From Sepiola atlantica (taxonomy: Eukaryota; Mollusca; Cephalopoda; Sepiida; Sepiolidae), in assembly GCA_963556195.1 (NCBI GenBank), contig OY744531.1:51872200-51936199 (forward strand): a stretch of 64,000 nucleotides of DNA, read 5' to 3'. A program made the translations under genes and the position numbers. The notes under the pieces were generated by a model that was given only the letters and a program-made list of their open reading frames with translations, was not told the DNA's origin and did not search any database. How positions within the stretch are numbered: position 1 is the stretch's first letter; the number at the start of each line of letters is the position of its first letter. Below are positions 26,800-37,699 of the stretch, one piece after another.

Positions 26800-27085
26800 T
26801 TCAAGCCACGAACCGATCAATAAATTACACAACACACCATCATCCTTAAATACAAATACGTCAGAGAAACAGACAAACATACAGCATCCGTAATTAACAA
26901 TTAAATTATTCTACATAATACTGGCACAACTAGAACTCATACAGCAATATAGACCGGCGAAACCCGTGTTTGTTTATTTCGAACTGTCTTTCTTTAGTGA
27001 GTCGCCGAAGATTTGTGATAGAGTATAATGTCCTTTTTAAAGAGGAAAGGTATATCCATGTCAATGAAAACATGCTACGTCTCTG
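26800..27085. other. Unassigned DNA
   Basis: No recognised feature between the palindrome flank and the next TA array. Confidence 0.35.
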
Positions 27086-27268
<183 letters not shown>

Positions 27269-27419
27269 CGCGTGTGTGGATGACTATATTCCCCTCTAGT
27301 TGGTTTAAGCTCTCGTAAGTAAATCGCGAACTGCCACTATCCGTTAAGTCTTGCTTATTGGGTAAAAACAATTCGAGCTCTCCGGCACTTGACAATGTTT
27401 AGATTGAGTTTACATTGCG

Positions 27420-27556
27420 CAGGCGAGAGATGAAAGCGTAGGGGTTAGAAACGTCAACTGTCAGCTTAATAGTCGCGTTTCGATCCAGGGTTGAGACACT
27501 TGCTTGTCTAGCCGCACTTAAGAGCTGTGATACAACGAAACATTCTATATGTGGAA
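27420..27556 (+). repeat. tRNA-derived SINE
   Basis: B-box-like GCGTTTCGATCCAGGG (27474-27490), then the family core TAGCCGCACTTAAGAGCTG-TGATACAACGAAAC (27508-27540), followed by a (TA)n tail at 27560. The same core occurs at 29.9 and in reverse at 33.9 kb. Confidence 0.7.
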
Positions 27557-27557
27557 G

Positions 27558-27559
<2 letters not shown>

Positions 27560-27626
<67 letters not shown>
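27560..27626. repeat. (TA)n microsatellite (SINE tail)
   Basis: About 33 TA units right after the SINE core. Confidence 0.95.
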
Positions 27627-27627
<1 letters not shown>

Positions 27628-27884
27628 CGTTAATTTACATCATACTGAAAATATGTAATCCCCTCCGGATTGACACAAACGAGGTTTTATACATGCAATC
27701 TTCTGAAGTCATATCTCAGGAAAAAAATGAAAAGTAAAGTCTATATGAGCAGTTCATGAATAAAAAAGAGAAAAAAACAAATGTAAACAAAAACAACAAA
27801 GACAATAAAAATAGGTAAAATAATTATAAAATGAAAGCGAAATTAGGAACAATGCAATAAAAAAGATATCCGTTGGGTTGGCGC

Positions 27885-28090
27885 TGAACGGAGTGAGGGA
27901 GAAATAGAAATAGGAATAGAAGAAAGAAAAAAAGAAAAAGAAAGAACGGACGCAAAGATGAAAAGAAAACAGAAAAAGAAGGCAAAAGAAAAACGGAAAA
28001 ATAAAAAGAGCGAAAGAAAGAAAAGTAGGTAGAGCAAAAATAAGAAAAGGGAAGAAAAAGGAAAGGAAAAAAGGAAAGAGATAGAAGATC
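27885..28090. repeat. Purine-rich low-complexity tract
   Basis: About 200 bp of almost only A and G on the plus strand. Leu/Phe/Ser-rich minus-strand frames through it are artefacts. An NRF1-like GCATGCGCAG lies just right, at 28123-28132; isolated, no ETS site or exon seen. Confidence 0.85.
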
Positions 28091-28199
28091 CATGTTTGGT
28101 AGAGGAATCTGACGTTTTATACGCATGCGCAGATACAAGTTGGAAATAGCAAGACACAAACCAATGGAAAGAATTCTCACATATGACGCTCACACCACA

Positions 28200-29040
28200 A
28201 CTGAAATTATTTTACCTAGCATTTTGATAAATAAAATTCCACAAGATGATGTTTAATCTAAAAACGTGAGCACATCTTGAACTAAATAAATAAAAGTGAC
28301 AGTTCGTGTTCATGTACCACTCCTATATTAGTATCAACACAGGTCACTTTTATTTAAATCAATAATACAACATATATTTTAAATACTGTATATATAATAG
28401 ATAACAATTTCCAACATACATCAATTTGAATACTTTATTTGCATAACTATTTTGTGTTATTTATTTGTAATTTCATCGTCCTATTATGCCTATATATGTG
28501 CAATAGTTTCGTCGATGTTTGCAGTAATTAATTAAAGTATTTTATAAAAGAAGAAAAATTACAAAAACCTTTATTAAAATATGCTCCTTAATTTTCAAGG
28601 AGGGTAATTTGAATGAAACTAATATATCTTAGGCTAGCTAGAAAGAAAGATATACCGAAAGTTCATAGTGAGAGGGTATAATGCTCTCTCTCTCTCACTG
28701 TGTCTATCAGAGGCTCTTTTAAAACAATTAAATAAATGTGGCGTCGTTCTAACTCTCTGACTCCTTCGCCTCTAACTCACCCCTTTTTTTAGAAGAACCC
28801 CACCCTCATTATTGTTTAAGCGAATTGTTTCCGTATTTCCTTTCATTTTTACTGTCTTATTTATCAGATAAATGCATTTGTATCAAATTACCAAAATGTT
28901 AATAATTATCTATTGATATAAATAAATGCAAAAAACTTGTGAATAGAATGTTTATTATTTTAAATGTAGGCTACAAATAGTCAAATTTGCGAAGCGATAG
29001 CACATTTATAATATTCTGAAATGAGGTTTACAACACAAGA
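28200..29040. other. Unassigned AT-rich DNA
   Basis: No gene recognised. A short palindromic word CTCCTTAATTTTCAAGGAG lies near 28585. Confidence 0.4.
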
Positions 29041-29045
29041 GTTAA

Positions 29046-29097
29046 CTGATCTTGGCCTTTTAGCTAAGATCAAAGTGTAGTTCTCTTCTGATACTAC
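29046..29097 (+). pseudogene. U2 snRNA pseudogene fragment
   Basis: CTTGGCCTTTTAGCTAAGATC followed by AAAGTGTAGTTCTCTTCTGATAC closely matches the 5' end of U2 snRNA (stem I, then the branch-site recognition region). The branch-site-pairing GTAGTAT is altered to GTAGTTC, the SL I arm reads CTT-GGCC instead of CTC-GGCC, and nothing of the 3' two thirds follows. It is a truncated retrocopy or part of a U2-derived short repeat, not a functional gene. Confidence 0.62.
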
Positions 29098-29725
29098 AAT
29101 TCATCTGTTATGTAAAGAAAAGAAAATGCAATGCAATCTTGTTAATCGTTAATTTCTAGAATTATTTCGGTTCGATACACAGAGGAGAGATGAAGAAAAT
29201 TGTTTTGGAACATGGTATATATATATATATGCAGTTATATATTCTAGATTTTCTGCAAGTGCGACTCGTCACAATAAAAGTAAAAAACCGTGTCCCAAAA
29301 CATAAGAAATTCAAAACCCAAAATAATAAAAATTATATTATATTATTAAACCATTTATATATGAAGGTTCAATAAGGTATATTAGATTCTGTTTACTCTA
29401 TGGACGCTAAGAAAGCTAGCAAAAACTACGTATAATTTACCTAAACATCGTACTTTAAAATTAGATCGTTAAAAGACCTAATAGAATTAAAACAATCAAA
29501 GATAGATAAAAGAAAATAGAAGTAAAATAGAAAATAAATGAATCAAAAATAGACAAAAAAGATTAAAACGGAAGATACAAAGGAAAGAATATATATATAT
29601 ATATTATTTATCAAAAAAAGTAAATGTACGACAATATAAGCATTCAATGTAGATATTCAAATGAATACTTTAATGTGGATAAGTGAATCTTTTGAATCCC
29701 TAAAACAATAACTAACAATATATAC
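29098..29725. other. Unassigned AT-rich DNA
   Basis: Contains short TA runs (29217-29230, 29590-29604). No gene seen. Confidence 0.4.
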
Positions 29726-29727
29726 AT

Positions 29728-29808
<81 letters not shown>
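29728..29808. repeat. (TA)n microsatellite
   Basis: About 40 TA units immediately upstream of a SINE. Confidence 0.95.
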
Positions 29809-29812
<4 letters not shown>

Positions 29813-29960
29813 GCAGTGAATAAAATCTTGGACTATTAAAACATTACAGAGTTTCAATCACAGTTTGAAGCACTCGTATACCTAGCCATACTAAAGAGCT
29901 GTGATACTGCGAAACGTTTGTATGTCTCTGTATACATTTACGTATGTATAGCATAAGTTT
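29809..29960 (+). repeat. tRNA-derived SINE
   Basis: A-box-like TGGCGCAGTGAATAAAATC (29808 onward), B-box-like AGAGTTTCAATCACAG (29849-29864), then GAAGCACTCGTATACCTAGCC and ATACTAAAGAGCTGTGATACTGCGAAAC. Core shared with 27.5 kb. Confidence 0.72.
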
Positions 29961-29999
29961 ATGTTGTTTTAGAATGGGAAAATTTACAGTGTGTTTTGT

Positions 30000-30259
30000 T
30001 GCGTATGTAAGAGCATACATTTTAATTTCAAATAACACTATAAATTAATTTGGTCGTCTATCGATCTGTGCTGTCTAATATAACCACCGTAAATTCATCC
30101 CATAGAGACTCAAACTTAGTGTGTTTGTTCTTCAGTCGATGCTGTGCATAACTGAATGGGAAGGCTAAATAATAGGTTTCCCTATAGCATCGAGATCGAG
30201 TGAAGAATAGCCACTTAGTGATTCCGTGAAACTGTAGGTATAGGCGGACGATCAAACTA

Positions 30260-30260
<1 letters not shown>
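30000..30260. other. Unassigned DNA with a 65-codon minus frame
   Basis: Minus frame at 30255-30058 is not low-complexity, but I recognise no domain and see no splice or promoter context. Probably chance. Confidence 0.3.

Positions 30261-30345
<85 letters not shown>
30261..30345. repeat. (TA)n microsatellite
   Basis: About 42 TA units. Confidence 0.95.
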
Positions 30346-30347
<2 letters not shown>

Positions 30348-30452
30348 CTGACTACCTAGATTTACTCACTTATTGGACACTGTTGAAGAAAATACTGAAA
30401 ATTGATATATAAAAAAGTATATCTCCTTATAACATTTTATGTGAATAGATGA

Positions 30453-30459
<7 letters not shown>

Positions 30460-30482
<23 letters not shown>
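30460..30482. repeat. Short (TA)n microsatellite
   Basis: About 11 TA units inside a dispersed repeat whose left part matches 470-520 in inverted orientation. Confidence 0.9.
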
Positions 30483-30486
<4 letters not shown>

Positions 30487-30562
30487 TACAGTTCAAATAT
30501 ATTTACATAATTAACAGACAACTGATATTTTTTTTCAAAAGTTCTCGATACAAAGCAGAGCT

Positions 30563-30714
30563 TTAATAAAATTAAAAAATATTGGTGACGATCTACACCA
30601 ATCAGTTTTGTGTTTAAACGTCTCGACGTTTTCTCATAGTTTTTAGATGTTTTGAGAAGACGCGGAGACGAATTGATTAGTGTAGATTGCCACCAATGTA
30701 TATTTAAGTTTATT

Positions 30715-30717
<3 letters not shown>
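30563..30717. mobile_element. Fold-back (MITE-like) element
   Basis: A ~155 bp sequence that folds on itself: ATATTGGTGACGATCTACAC and its near-complement GTGTAGATTGCCACCAAT at the outer arms, then CGTCTCGACGTTTTCTCA and TGAGAAGACGCGGAGACG inside. It is followed by (TA)n. No coding. The outermost bases are A/T-rich and no target-site duplication is evident. Confidence 0.65.

Positions 30718-30718
<1 letters not shown>

Positions 30719-30758
<40 letters not shown>
30719..30758. repeat. (TA)n microsatellite
   Basis: About 20 TA units abutting the fold-back element. Confidence 0.94.
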
Positions 30759-30759
<1 letters not shown>

Positions 30760-30760
<1 letters not shown>

Positions 30761-31650
30761 GTGTGTATGTGTGTGGTGCTCGCTAGACGTCTCGAATTCG
30801 AATTTCGTTTCATCCACGATTGAATGCAGGCCAAAACCGCAGGTGGTCATATTCTTAAGAATTGCAGTTCAAACGCACCTTACTTGCGTGGTACATGCCC
30901 CTACTAAGTTTCCCGAATGACAATCATGTCTGTTAACTTCTCACTCAGTCTGGACCCAGCCAAGCCTACATAGTCTGAAAATTGTCATAGGTCAAACTAG
31001 GAAATCGGTTACAACCCGTTGAAAGTACGTGAGTTATACATCACCTGGGGCGAAAGGCTAAAATGGTTTCAATTTACGTGTTCTTTCCCGCCTGCCTCTA
31101 ATACCTGGCCTCGGTCAATGATCCGCTCTTCGACAAAAGAGAGCAACTGATTTAGAAATTAATCCCCGGCGTTGATCAATGTCATTGATCTCTTGTATTC
31201 AGTACTCAGCGCCAAAATCAATCGAGTTGTAATCAAGAGATTGGCGTATCGAACAAAGGGTTAACGCTTTGCATTTACCGATCGGCGGCACACCAGAGGA
31301 ACCGTCGCATAATTATTCCATTTTTCTGGGGAATTGGCAATCGTATTTCTGCTCATTCGATGAACGGATGCACTGAATTACCGATATTTCTGGCACGCTG
31401 CCCGCCTGCAACAAAGTAGTCCGAACCGTAAACTCCCCCTTTCATATAAGATTGCAATTCTACTCTAAGATCTCTCTTGATAGGGTTAACATTCTTATCC
31501 ATGTATTTCTAGCCTTGCACTTTGAAGAGTTACCTCACCTTTATTTACTTGCCCACTAAAAGTGCAAAGGTAGCTACAGGGTGTTTAATGTTTGAAAATC
31601 TGGTTCACAAAAAAGGAAACTCTGGACTGAGACAAAAATGTTCTTTCTAA
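30760..31650. other. Unassigned moderate-GC segment
   Basis: About 0.9 kb with higher GC than the surroundings and no long frame. A CGAATTCGAATTTCG word near 30795 resembles a tRNA B box. Probably a decayed repeat; identity unknown. Confidence 0.35.
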
Positions 31651-31654
31651 ATTT

Positions 31655-31657
<3 letters not shown>

Positions 31658-31730
<73 letters not shown>
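31658..31730. repeat. (TA)n microsatellite
   Basis: About 36 TA units. Confidence 0.95.
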
Positions 31731-31733
<3 letters not shown>

Positions 31734-31739
31734 TTGAGA

Positions 31740-32390
31740 TCGACAAAATTCTAACATCGTTCCAAAAATTCAAAACCAATGAATCATATGGCGTACAATC
31801 GTTTCTAAGACAATTTCGAAATATTTTATTCGGTATTACTGTTCCGAAGGCTCGGAATCGTCACTTCGTCAGCTCCTTTAATAAAATAACTTACAGAAGT
31901 CCCTCAATAAAACATAAGGTTCAAGTACTATATGAAAACCCATATATTTAGACAATACTAGAGACAAAATCTCTCGACATAAAACCACATATCTTTTCAT
32001 CAGACAGCTCAAAAAGATATGGCAGTGAAAAGATTTTCGAAACAGCAACTGACAACAAATCAAATAACAAAGTAAATATTTAAAATTATTAAAATATAGG
32101 ATGAATCAGGACTAAAAAATAGATAAATAAATAAATAGAAAATAATGAAAATAAATATTAAAAAATTAGGTAAAACATTAAGTAAGATATAAAGCACAAA
32201 GTATATACAATACTAATTTTATTTCATTTTAAAAGAAAACAAGATGGAGTATAAATTAAATTAATGAAAAGTTAAACTAATTAGAAGATGAACTGTCTAT
32301 AATAGACTATATCGAAAACTACTTACAAGGAAGACTATAACCTTAAAATACAAATCTTAATTATGAGAAAGAAATGAACCACAATTCTAA
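31740..32390. other. Unassigned AT-rich DNA
   Basis: No gene or recognised repeat. Confidence 0.4.
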
Positions 32391-32394
32391 TCTC

Positions 32395-32975
32395 CGGGGT
32401 GAATATTGTTTGAAACACTTCAAAATTCGTTCCCAATCAGCCGGAATAAGTATTTCAAGAGCTGCAAATTTCAAATGTAGAATACTAATTAATTCTCTTA
32501 ACAAAATTGTTTTGCACCACTGCTATCTCTGCTTGCGAAGATTAAAATTAAGGAATAATGATATTAAACTTTACGTCTAGAATCCTTATTCAACTTTTTT
32601 AAAAATCCATTATATGATTTTGATTCTTGAAAATATCTCAAATTTAAGACTTTAGGGGGTTTAAGCAAAAATTGAAATTGAGTAAATCTTGCTTAATTGG
32701 AGTCTAATGACTAAAATATTAACATTTTCAAATGGGATCTTGTTTTCATATTATGCACTCTAAAACCATTTAAAATATTGCAAACAATTTTACAAAAATC
32801 GGATGTATCGGTATTTTCACGAATGGTATGAAGCTAAATTAAACTAACTGAAGCTAACATACGAGCTATTATGCCGAGCAGCTGTGTTTCAAAATTCATA
32901 ATGATCGCTTAATTAGTTTAGAAGTGGCTTATGTACATAAAAATATATAAACATATACACATATCTAAATTCATA
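32395..32975 (+). repeat. Dispersed retroelement 3'-end repeat, copy 1
   Basis: Ordered landmarks shared with 32990-33600 and 48965-49580: TTTTGCACCA, GTCTAGAATCCTTATTC, ATTCTTGAAAATATCT-AAAT-TAAG, and the terminal signature ATTCATAAT-ATCG-TTAATTAGTTTAGAAG ... ACATATACACATAT. Non-coding; probably the 3' UTR of a non-LTR retrotransposon. Confidence 0.65.
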
Positions 32976-32989
32976 CAAATAATAGAAGA

Positions 32990-33600
32990 ATACTCGTCCC
33001 AGGACTGATACAATTTATTCTACGAACACAACAGTTTTGCACCAGTTTTATGTCTCCTTACAAAGTGTAAAATAAACATATAATGAAACAAAACCTCATG
33101 CTTAGACTCCTTATTCCAATTTTGATCGAATCCATTACATGATTTGGATTCTAGAAAATATCTAAAATGTAAGGATTTAACTAAAGATGGTTTAAGAAGA
33201 AATTTACAGTCAATGACTCTTGTTTATTGACTAATAACTATGAATTAACTTCAATGCAAATCTGCAATATTTAATTGTTTTAAATGAAAGATTATACCCA
33301 GATTATATCACTTAAATACCCTTTAAAATACCCCAAGGGAACAAAAATTCTGGGGATATTTATTAATTGATGTCTAATACCCATTAACATTTTTCCCAAA
33401 ATCGGAGGAATCTTAATTCTCACTAAGGGATAAACTCCCTCTTCCTCTTTGTCATTACACTCAGTTTAACCAAATATGGCCCTAATTACGACCTGTTACG
33501 CCGGGCAATGTGTTTTATAATTCATAATCATAGGTTAATTAGTTTAGGAGTTAATCGTGTGCATGCAAACATATAAATATATACACATTTCTAATATTAT
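32990..33600 (+). repeat. Dispersed retroelement 3'-end repeat, copy 2
   Basis: Same family and orientation as copy 1, directly adjacent, so the two form a tandem pair about 600 bp apart. Ends AACATATAAATATATACACAT then enters (TA)n at 33607. Confidence 0.65.
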
Positions 33601-33601
33601 A

Positions 33602-33606
<5 letters not shown>

Positions 33607-33657
<51 letters not shown>
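33607..33657. repeat. (TA)n microsatellite
   Basis: About 25 TA units between a retroelement tail (left) and an inverted SINE (right). Confidence 0.95.
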
Positions 33658-33660
<3 letters not shown>

Positions 33661-33760
33661 ATCCATATACCTACTTTTTCGCTGTGTCACACCTTTTTAG
33701 TGCTTCCATTCTGGATCGAACCACGGTCGTCTAGTTGACATCATCTCTAAGTAACAAACC
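33658..33760 (-). repeat. tRNA-derived SINE fragment
   Basis: Minus strand: GACCGTGGTTCGATCCAGAATGG (in parts) then GTGTGACACAGCGAAAA, the SINE core in diverged form, with (TA)n as its tail on the left. Confidence 0.6.
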
Positions 33761-33884
33761 GTGAGTAAGCGAAATTTTCATATTTATATAAACACTGCTA
33801 GCTACCTCAGAGTTCTCTATTTGATTTCACGAAGAGCATTTTTCAATAATCGTAGTTGGCCAGCTCATTTACCCCACAATCCTC

Positions 33885-34045
33885 AAACAAAAAAGGAGGC
33901 ATATGTCGTAAACCAAAGACAGTATATTTCGCTGCAACACAGCTATTCAGTGTGGCTACACAGGTAAAAGCTTCAAGCCGGGATCGAAACCCGACCGTCA
34001 TTTTTACAGTCAGCGCTTCTAACCAGTCGACCATCAGTAACAAGT
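33885..34045 (-). repeat. tRNA-derived SINE
   Basis: Minus strand: A-box TGGTCGACTGGTTAGAAGCG (34033 leftward), B-box GGGTTTCGATCCCGGC (33990-33975), then TAGCCACACTGAATAGCTGTG and TTGCAGCGAAAT. Best-preserved tRNA head of the SINEs in the window. Confidence 0.75.
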
Positions 34046-34650
34046 AGCTAAAATAATAGGCAACGTTTACGGACACGTGTGTCTTTGTCAATGCGGACAT
34101 ACTTTAATGCAATACAAGTCGGCGTATTTTGATCGCTTCGAATATGTAAATGCGCAAATCGATAACAATTTCGGGAAATGGTAAAGCCAGACTTCCGTTA
34201 AAAAAAGAAAATTAACAGTAAAGTAAAAACATAAACAAACAATTAAAAACAAACAAACAGAAAGTCAAAAGAAAATCCAAGATGAAAATGCATTAGCTGA
34301 AAGAAATCTCAGACCAGAACACGTGTGCAAATGTCCCCTCGCGCCATGTGGGCCTCCATTTCTCCTGCGCCTTTTCAATATGCCCTTGTGCGCAAATGCA
34401 GATTGTCTTTAGTTGAGTTCATTAAAGACGCCGGAATTGCAATTTGTATTTCCGGCAAATCCTATCAAAATATTCCAATCAGAACAAAATATGAGAAACT
34501 AATTAAAAACTAAGTGCAAATTGGAAATTACTTCCACACGTTTCTCCAATGGAATCTTCTTAACTGGTGATTGCTTTTTTCATTTGCTTTTACAATTTGC
34601 ATTCATATTTGCTATTTGGTGGAAGCGTATAATAACTATTATATTTACTG

Positions 34651-34659
<9 letters not shown>

Positions 34660-34681
<22 letters not shown>

Positions 34682-34682
34682 A

Positions 34683-34715
<33 letters not shown>
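34660..34715. repeat. (CTA)n-(TTA)n microsatellite
   Basis: CTA units followed by TTA units; lies at the 3' (left) side of an RLE LINE fragment. Confidence 0.93.
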
Positions 34716-34717
<2 letters not shown>

Positions 34718-34754
34718 TAGTAGTAGAAGTAGTTGTGGTTGTGGTAGTAAGAGT

Positions 34755-35000
34755 AGTTATAGTAATCACTTGGATTGTTCACCTTACCGGTTACCAGTGA
34801 TTTATCGCTAACACAAACCGGTGTTGTCCTCTGTAACCTGAATAACAATACGCCTCCTCACTATTTCAGTAGTGCTCCCCGTATCCTTCCGGTAGAAATC
34901 TAGATTATGCTATTCATTTTTAGACTTTGCATTTTGTGCGATTCGTGGACACTTTCCGTGATGTTGTCGTGATTTCGTGTCGTATGTATGATATTGTATA
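34755..35000 (-). pseudogene. RLE LINE 3'-end fragment
   Basis: Plus-strand words ACCAGTGATTTATCGCTAAC, CTGAATAACAATACGCCTCC and CTCCCCGTATCC match in order the region 14850-14940 of the family. Non-coding remnant. Confidence 0.5.
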
Positions 35001-35407
35001 CGCCGTTGTCAGTCTTATTCACAATGGAGGTTTTATTTGAATGATGAATATATATATTAACTCAATATTACAGATAGCTAGGAGAGAGAAAAAATACTTA
35101 ACCAAAGGAGAAATTGAGACAAAGAGACAGACTGACATTCACAAAGTTACCCTCCCCTGTCTGTAGCGAGGCTTGGGGCAAACCATCGCTTCACAAGTAC
35201 GGTAGCATTCAAGTATATCTAGAGAATAGATCACGTTACCTTCTTACGGAAAAACGCCACTTCCGTCATCCACCGCAGTCATACTGTAAACTCACACCTG
35301 TCAATAATTTAACGTATTAGTCATTCATTTTTGGATCCTTTTAACTTATCAGTTACTTTTTTTAAATTCTAGAATGAGAGACTTAACCCATGTTGCTGCC
35401 ATTGTGT

Positions 35408-35516
<109 letters not shown>

Positions 35517-35539
35517 AAATTTTATCTTTTTACAAATTA

Positions 35540-35880
35540 TAAGTCCTCAAAAAGAAACATTACCAGCGATTACTCATTGGTAAAAACAGGTGGTTGTCTC
35601 TGAAGTCTTAGTTATAACAAGTCTCCTCAGATTTCCAATCCTACCGCTTCCTTCGACAACCGTTGCAATTCACTTTGCGTTTAGCATGAACCGTTTATCA
35701 TTAGCTTTTCGCTGATTCCGACCGATGGCTTTCTTGGAAGTTCGAGTGACAATAGACCTCCGCATGTAACCAGTTCAGTCCATGCGTTTCAAGGAGTAGT
35801 CTAGCTTGTGATATCAATGTTCGGTTTTTCTATTCTCTCACATCAACTTCAGCGATTTTCTGTAGCACCTTAACGTTTTG
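35540..35880 (-). pseudogene. RLE LINE 3'-end fragment
   Basis: ACCAGCGATTACTCATTGGTAAAA, CTCAGATTTCCAATCCTACC, CGTTGCAATTCACTTTGC and GACAATAGACCTCCGCA follow the family order. Preceded by the (TTA)n/(TTTA)n tail. No coding left. Confidence 0.6.
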
Positions 35881-35897
35881 GGGGGAGGGGCTGTCAC

Positions 35898-35898
<1 letters not shown>

Positions 35899-35931
<33 letters not shown>
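35899..35931. repeat. (TA)n microsatellite
   Basis: About 16 TA units. Confidence 0.92.
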
Positions 35932-35935
<4 letters not shown>

Positions 35936-36404
35936 CAGTAAGTTATACTCAAACAAGCTTTGTTGAACAACAGTGAATTTTCGCATTTGCATAACTTTTT
36001 TTAAAGGTGTTTGAAGCGTCGAGCAATCTTTTGGGTTTCAGGCGGCAGTCCATATAGTATTTCGCCGATTATTCGTAATTTGGCCATTTCTCTAACGTTT
36101 TCGACCTTCTTGGTTGTCCTCAGGAGTAGGTTCTTTTTATTATAAATGAGAAGAAGTGAGTTATTGTTTTTTATAGATATCTTGAAAGGTGAAAGAAGGA
36201 ATAGAGATGTGTGGTTAAGTTGATTATTATTGTATGATTTTTTTGTCTTGTTATATTTTATTTTATTTGTTTGTTTATTTGGTTTTATTATTTATTTATT
36301 TATTTTTATTTAATTATGAAATACATTTAGTATGTTTGTTCCAGTGTTAAAAGCTATTTTGTTAATATTGGGCTGTTTGGTTTAATATATATATGGAATT
36401 ACGT

Positions 36405-36490
36405 AACCGTGCCTCCGATCGGAAGATTCGAACCCCATATCATAGTATAATTTACCCTGGCTTCATACCATTCGGCCAACGTGACGACCA
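36405..36490 (-). repeat. tRNA-like fragment (Leu/Ser-type, SINE or pseudogene)
   Basis: Minus strand GTGGTCGTCACGTTGGCCGA then ATGGTATGAAGCCAG and GGGGTTCGAATCTTCC: A- and B-box-like blocks with spacing of a type II tRNA. The acceptor and T stems do not close, so it is not a working tRNA. Confidence 0.55.
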
Positions 36491-36499
36491 CGCATTGAA

Positions 36500-37450
36500 A
36501 TGCAAATAATACGCTTTGTATTTTGAATGCAAACACAAGTACTGAGATTCTAAATACAATTCCAATCTTTAAAAGAGCGTGGGCTTTGCAATGTGGATAC
36601 TTTTAAATCTTTATTTTTTAATATATCTCGAAAGGGCTAATATAAACTGAGCTCGGTTCCCTTGCTTTCGTCGTAGGATGTTTCATCAATACTTCTAATC
36701 GTGTTTATGGAGTGCTATTTTATTACAATTTGCATGTGGTTTGTCAGCGTGACACGGCTATCAAGTTTGGTTATCCAACTTTAGGATGTTTCTAAATATT
36801 TCCGATATTTGTTTTCATCAATACCTTAGTTTGTCAATCATTCTTTGGATTTCAATATTTCCGGTCTTTTTCCAGGTTTTTCGGAAAATGACAGTAATTA
36901 AAAAATACCATATAGAAAAATTATCCAGGGAAGTCTAAAATACGGGTCAAACTCTTTTTCAGACAACACCAATACAACATTAACGCAACGTCCAAAAACA
37001 TTGCCTCAACTGCACAAATTTCTTTTTCGTCTGATACACCCACCACATTTTTTCCGTCTGTCTCACCGTTGTTGCATTTCGTCTTTTAAAACGGAGCCAG
37101 TGTCCACGCATGCAAATCACCAACAGCTACAAAACTCCACAACTCTGAGCATGCACGTTGTCAATCTTACAAATAGCTGCCCGACAAGCAAAACATCGCA
37201 ATCGGTTTGAGTTTGATGGGTTCTTATCTCAATCATCATACTTCCCCATAATAGTATGATAACACATTTGACAGATAGAAGCACGGCTGAGGACCAGGTT
37301 TAAATAATACCGACTCTAACTGGCAGACCATGTGCGCAGTGTCTTGCAATAGAAGCAACCGCCAGTTCTAAAACCGTATGGGGCGGCAACCGATCAGCGT
37401 TTGAAAGTGGCAACCATTGTAGTGCGTGATGTCTATTCCTAGTTGATTCC
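36500..37450. other. Unassigned DNA
   Basis: No recognised gene. Short frames near 37001-37210 lack any motif. Confidence 0.35.
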
Positions 37451-37454
37451 GTGG

Positions 37455-37530
37455 AAGGTGATGGTGGTTAAGTGGTGAACGTCACGGGTGTGCAAAGTTC
37501 GAATCCAGTTCGTCCCACAGAAATGATTTC
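37455..37530 (+). repeat. tRNA-like fragment
   Basis: GTGGTTAAGTGGTGAACGTC (A box-like) followed by AAAGTTCGAATCCAGTTC (B box-like) about 35 bases on. SINE head or tRNA relic. Confidence 0.5.
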
Positions 37531-37699
37531 ATTAAGGATGTTGGCAACCCTCATGTGGTCCCTCCTGTAAGTACCCGATGTATTTCAAGAAATAATATTA
37601 ACTCAAAAGATATCGGGAAAACCAATGCCAACAATAGAATCATCTCATTCATACGAAACGAATGAATGAGTCGATTCCACACTTCATGCACAACGAGTC

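Noticed and set aside
28121..28133. NRF1-like GCATGCGCAG as a promoter
   Set aside because: Single site without ETS, start-codon or donor context; beside a purine-rich low-complexity tract.
33885..34045. Functional tRNA gene
   Set aside because: A and B boxes are present, but the acceptor stem does not pair and a SINE core follows.
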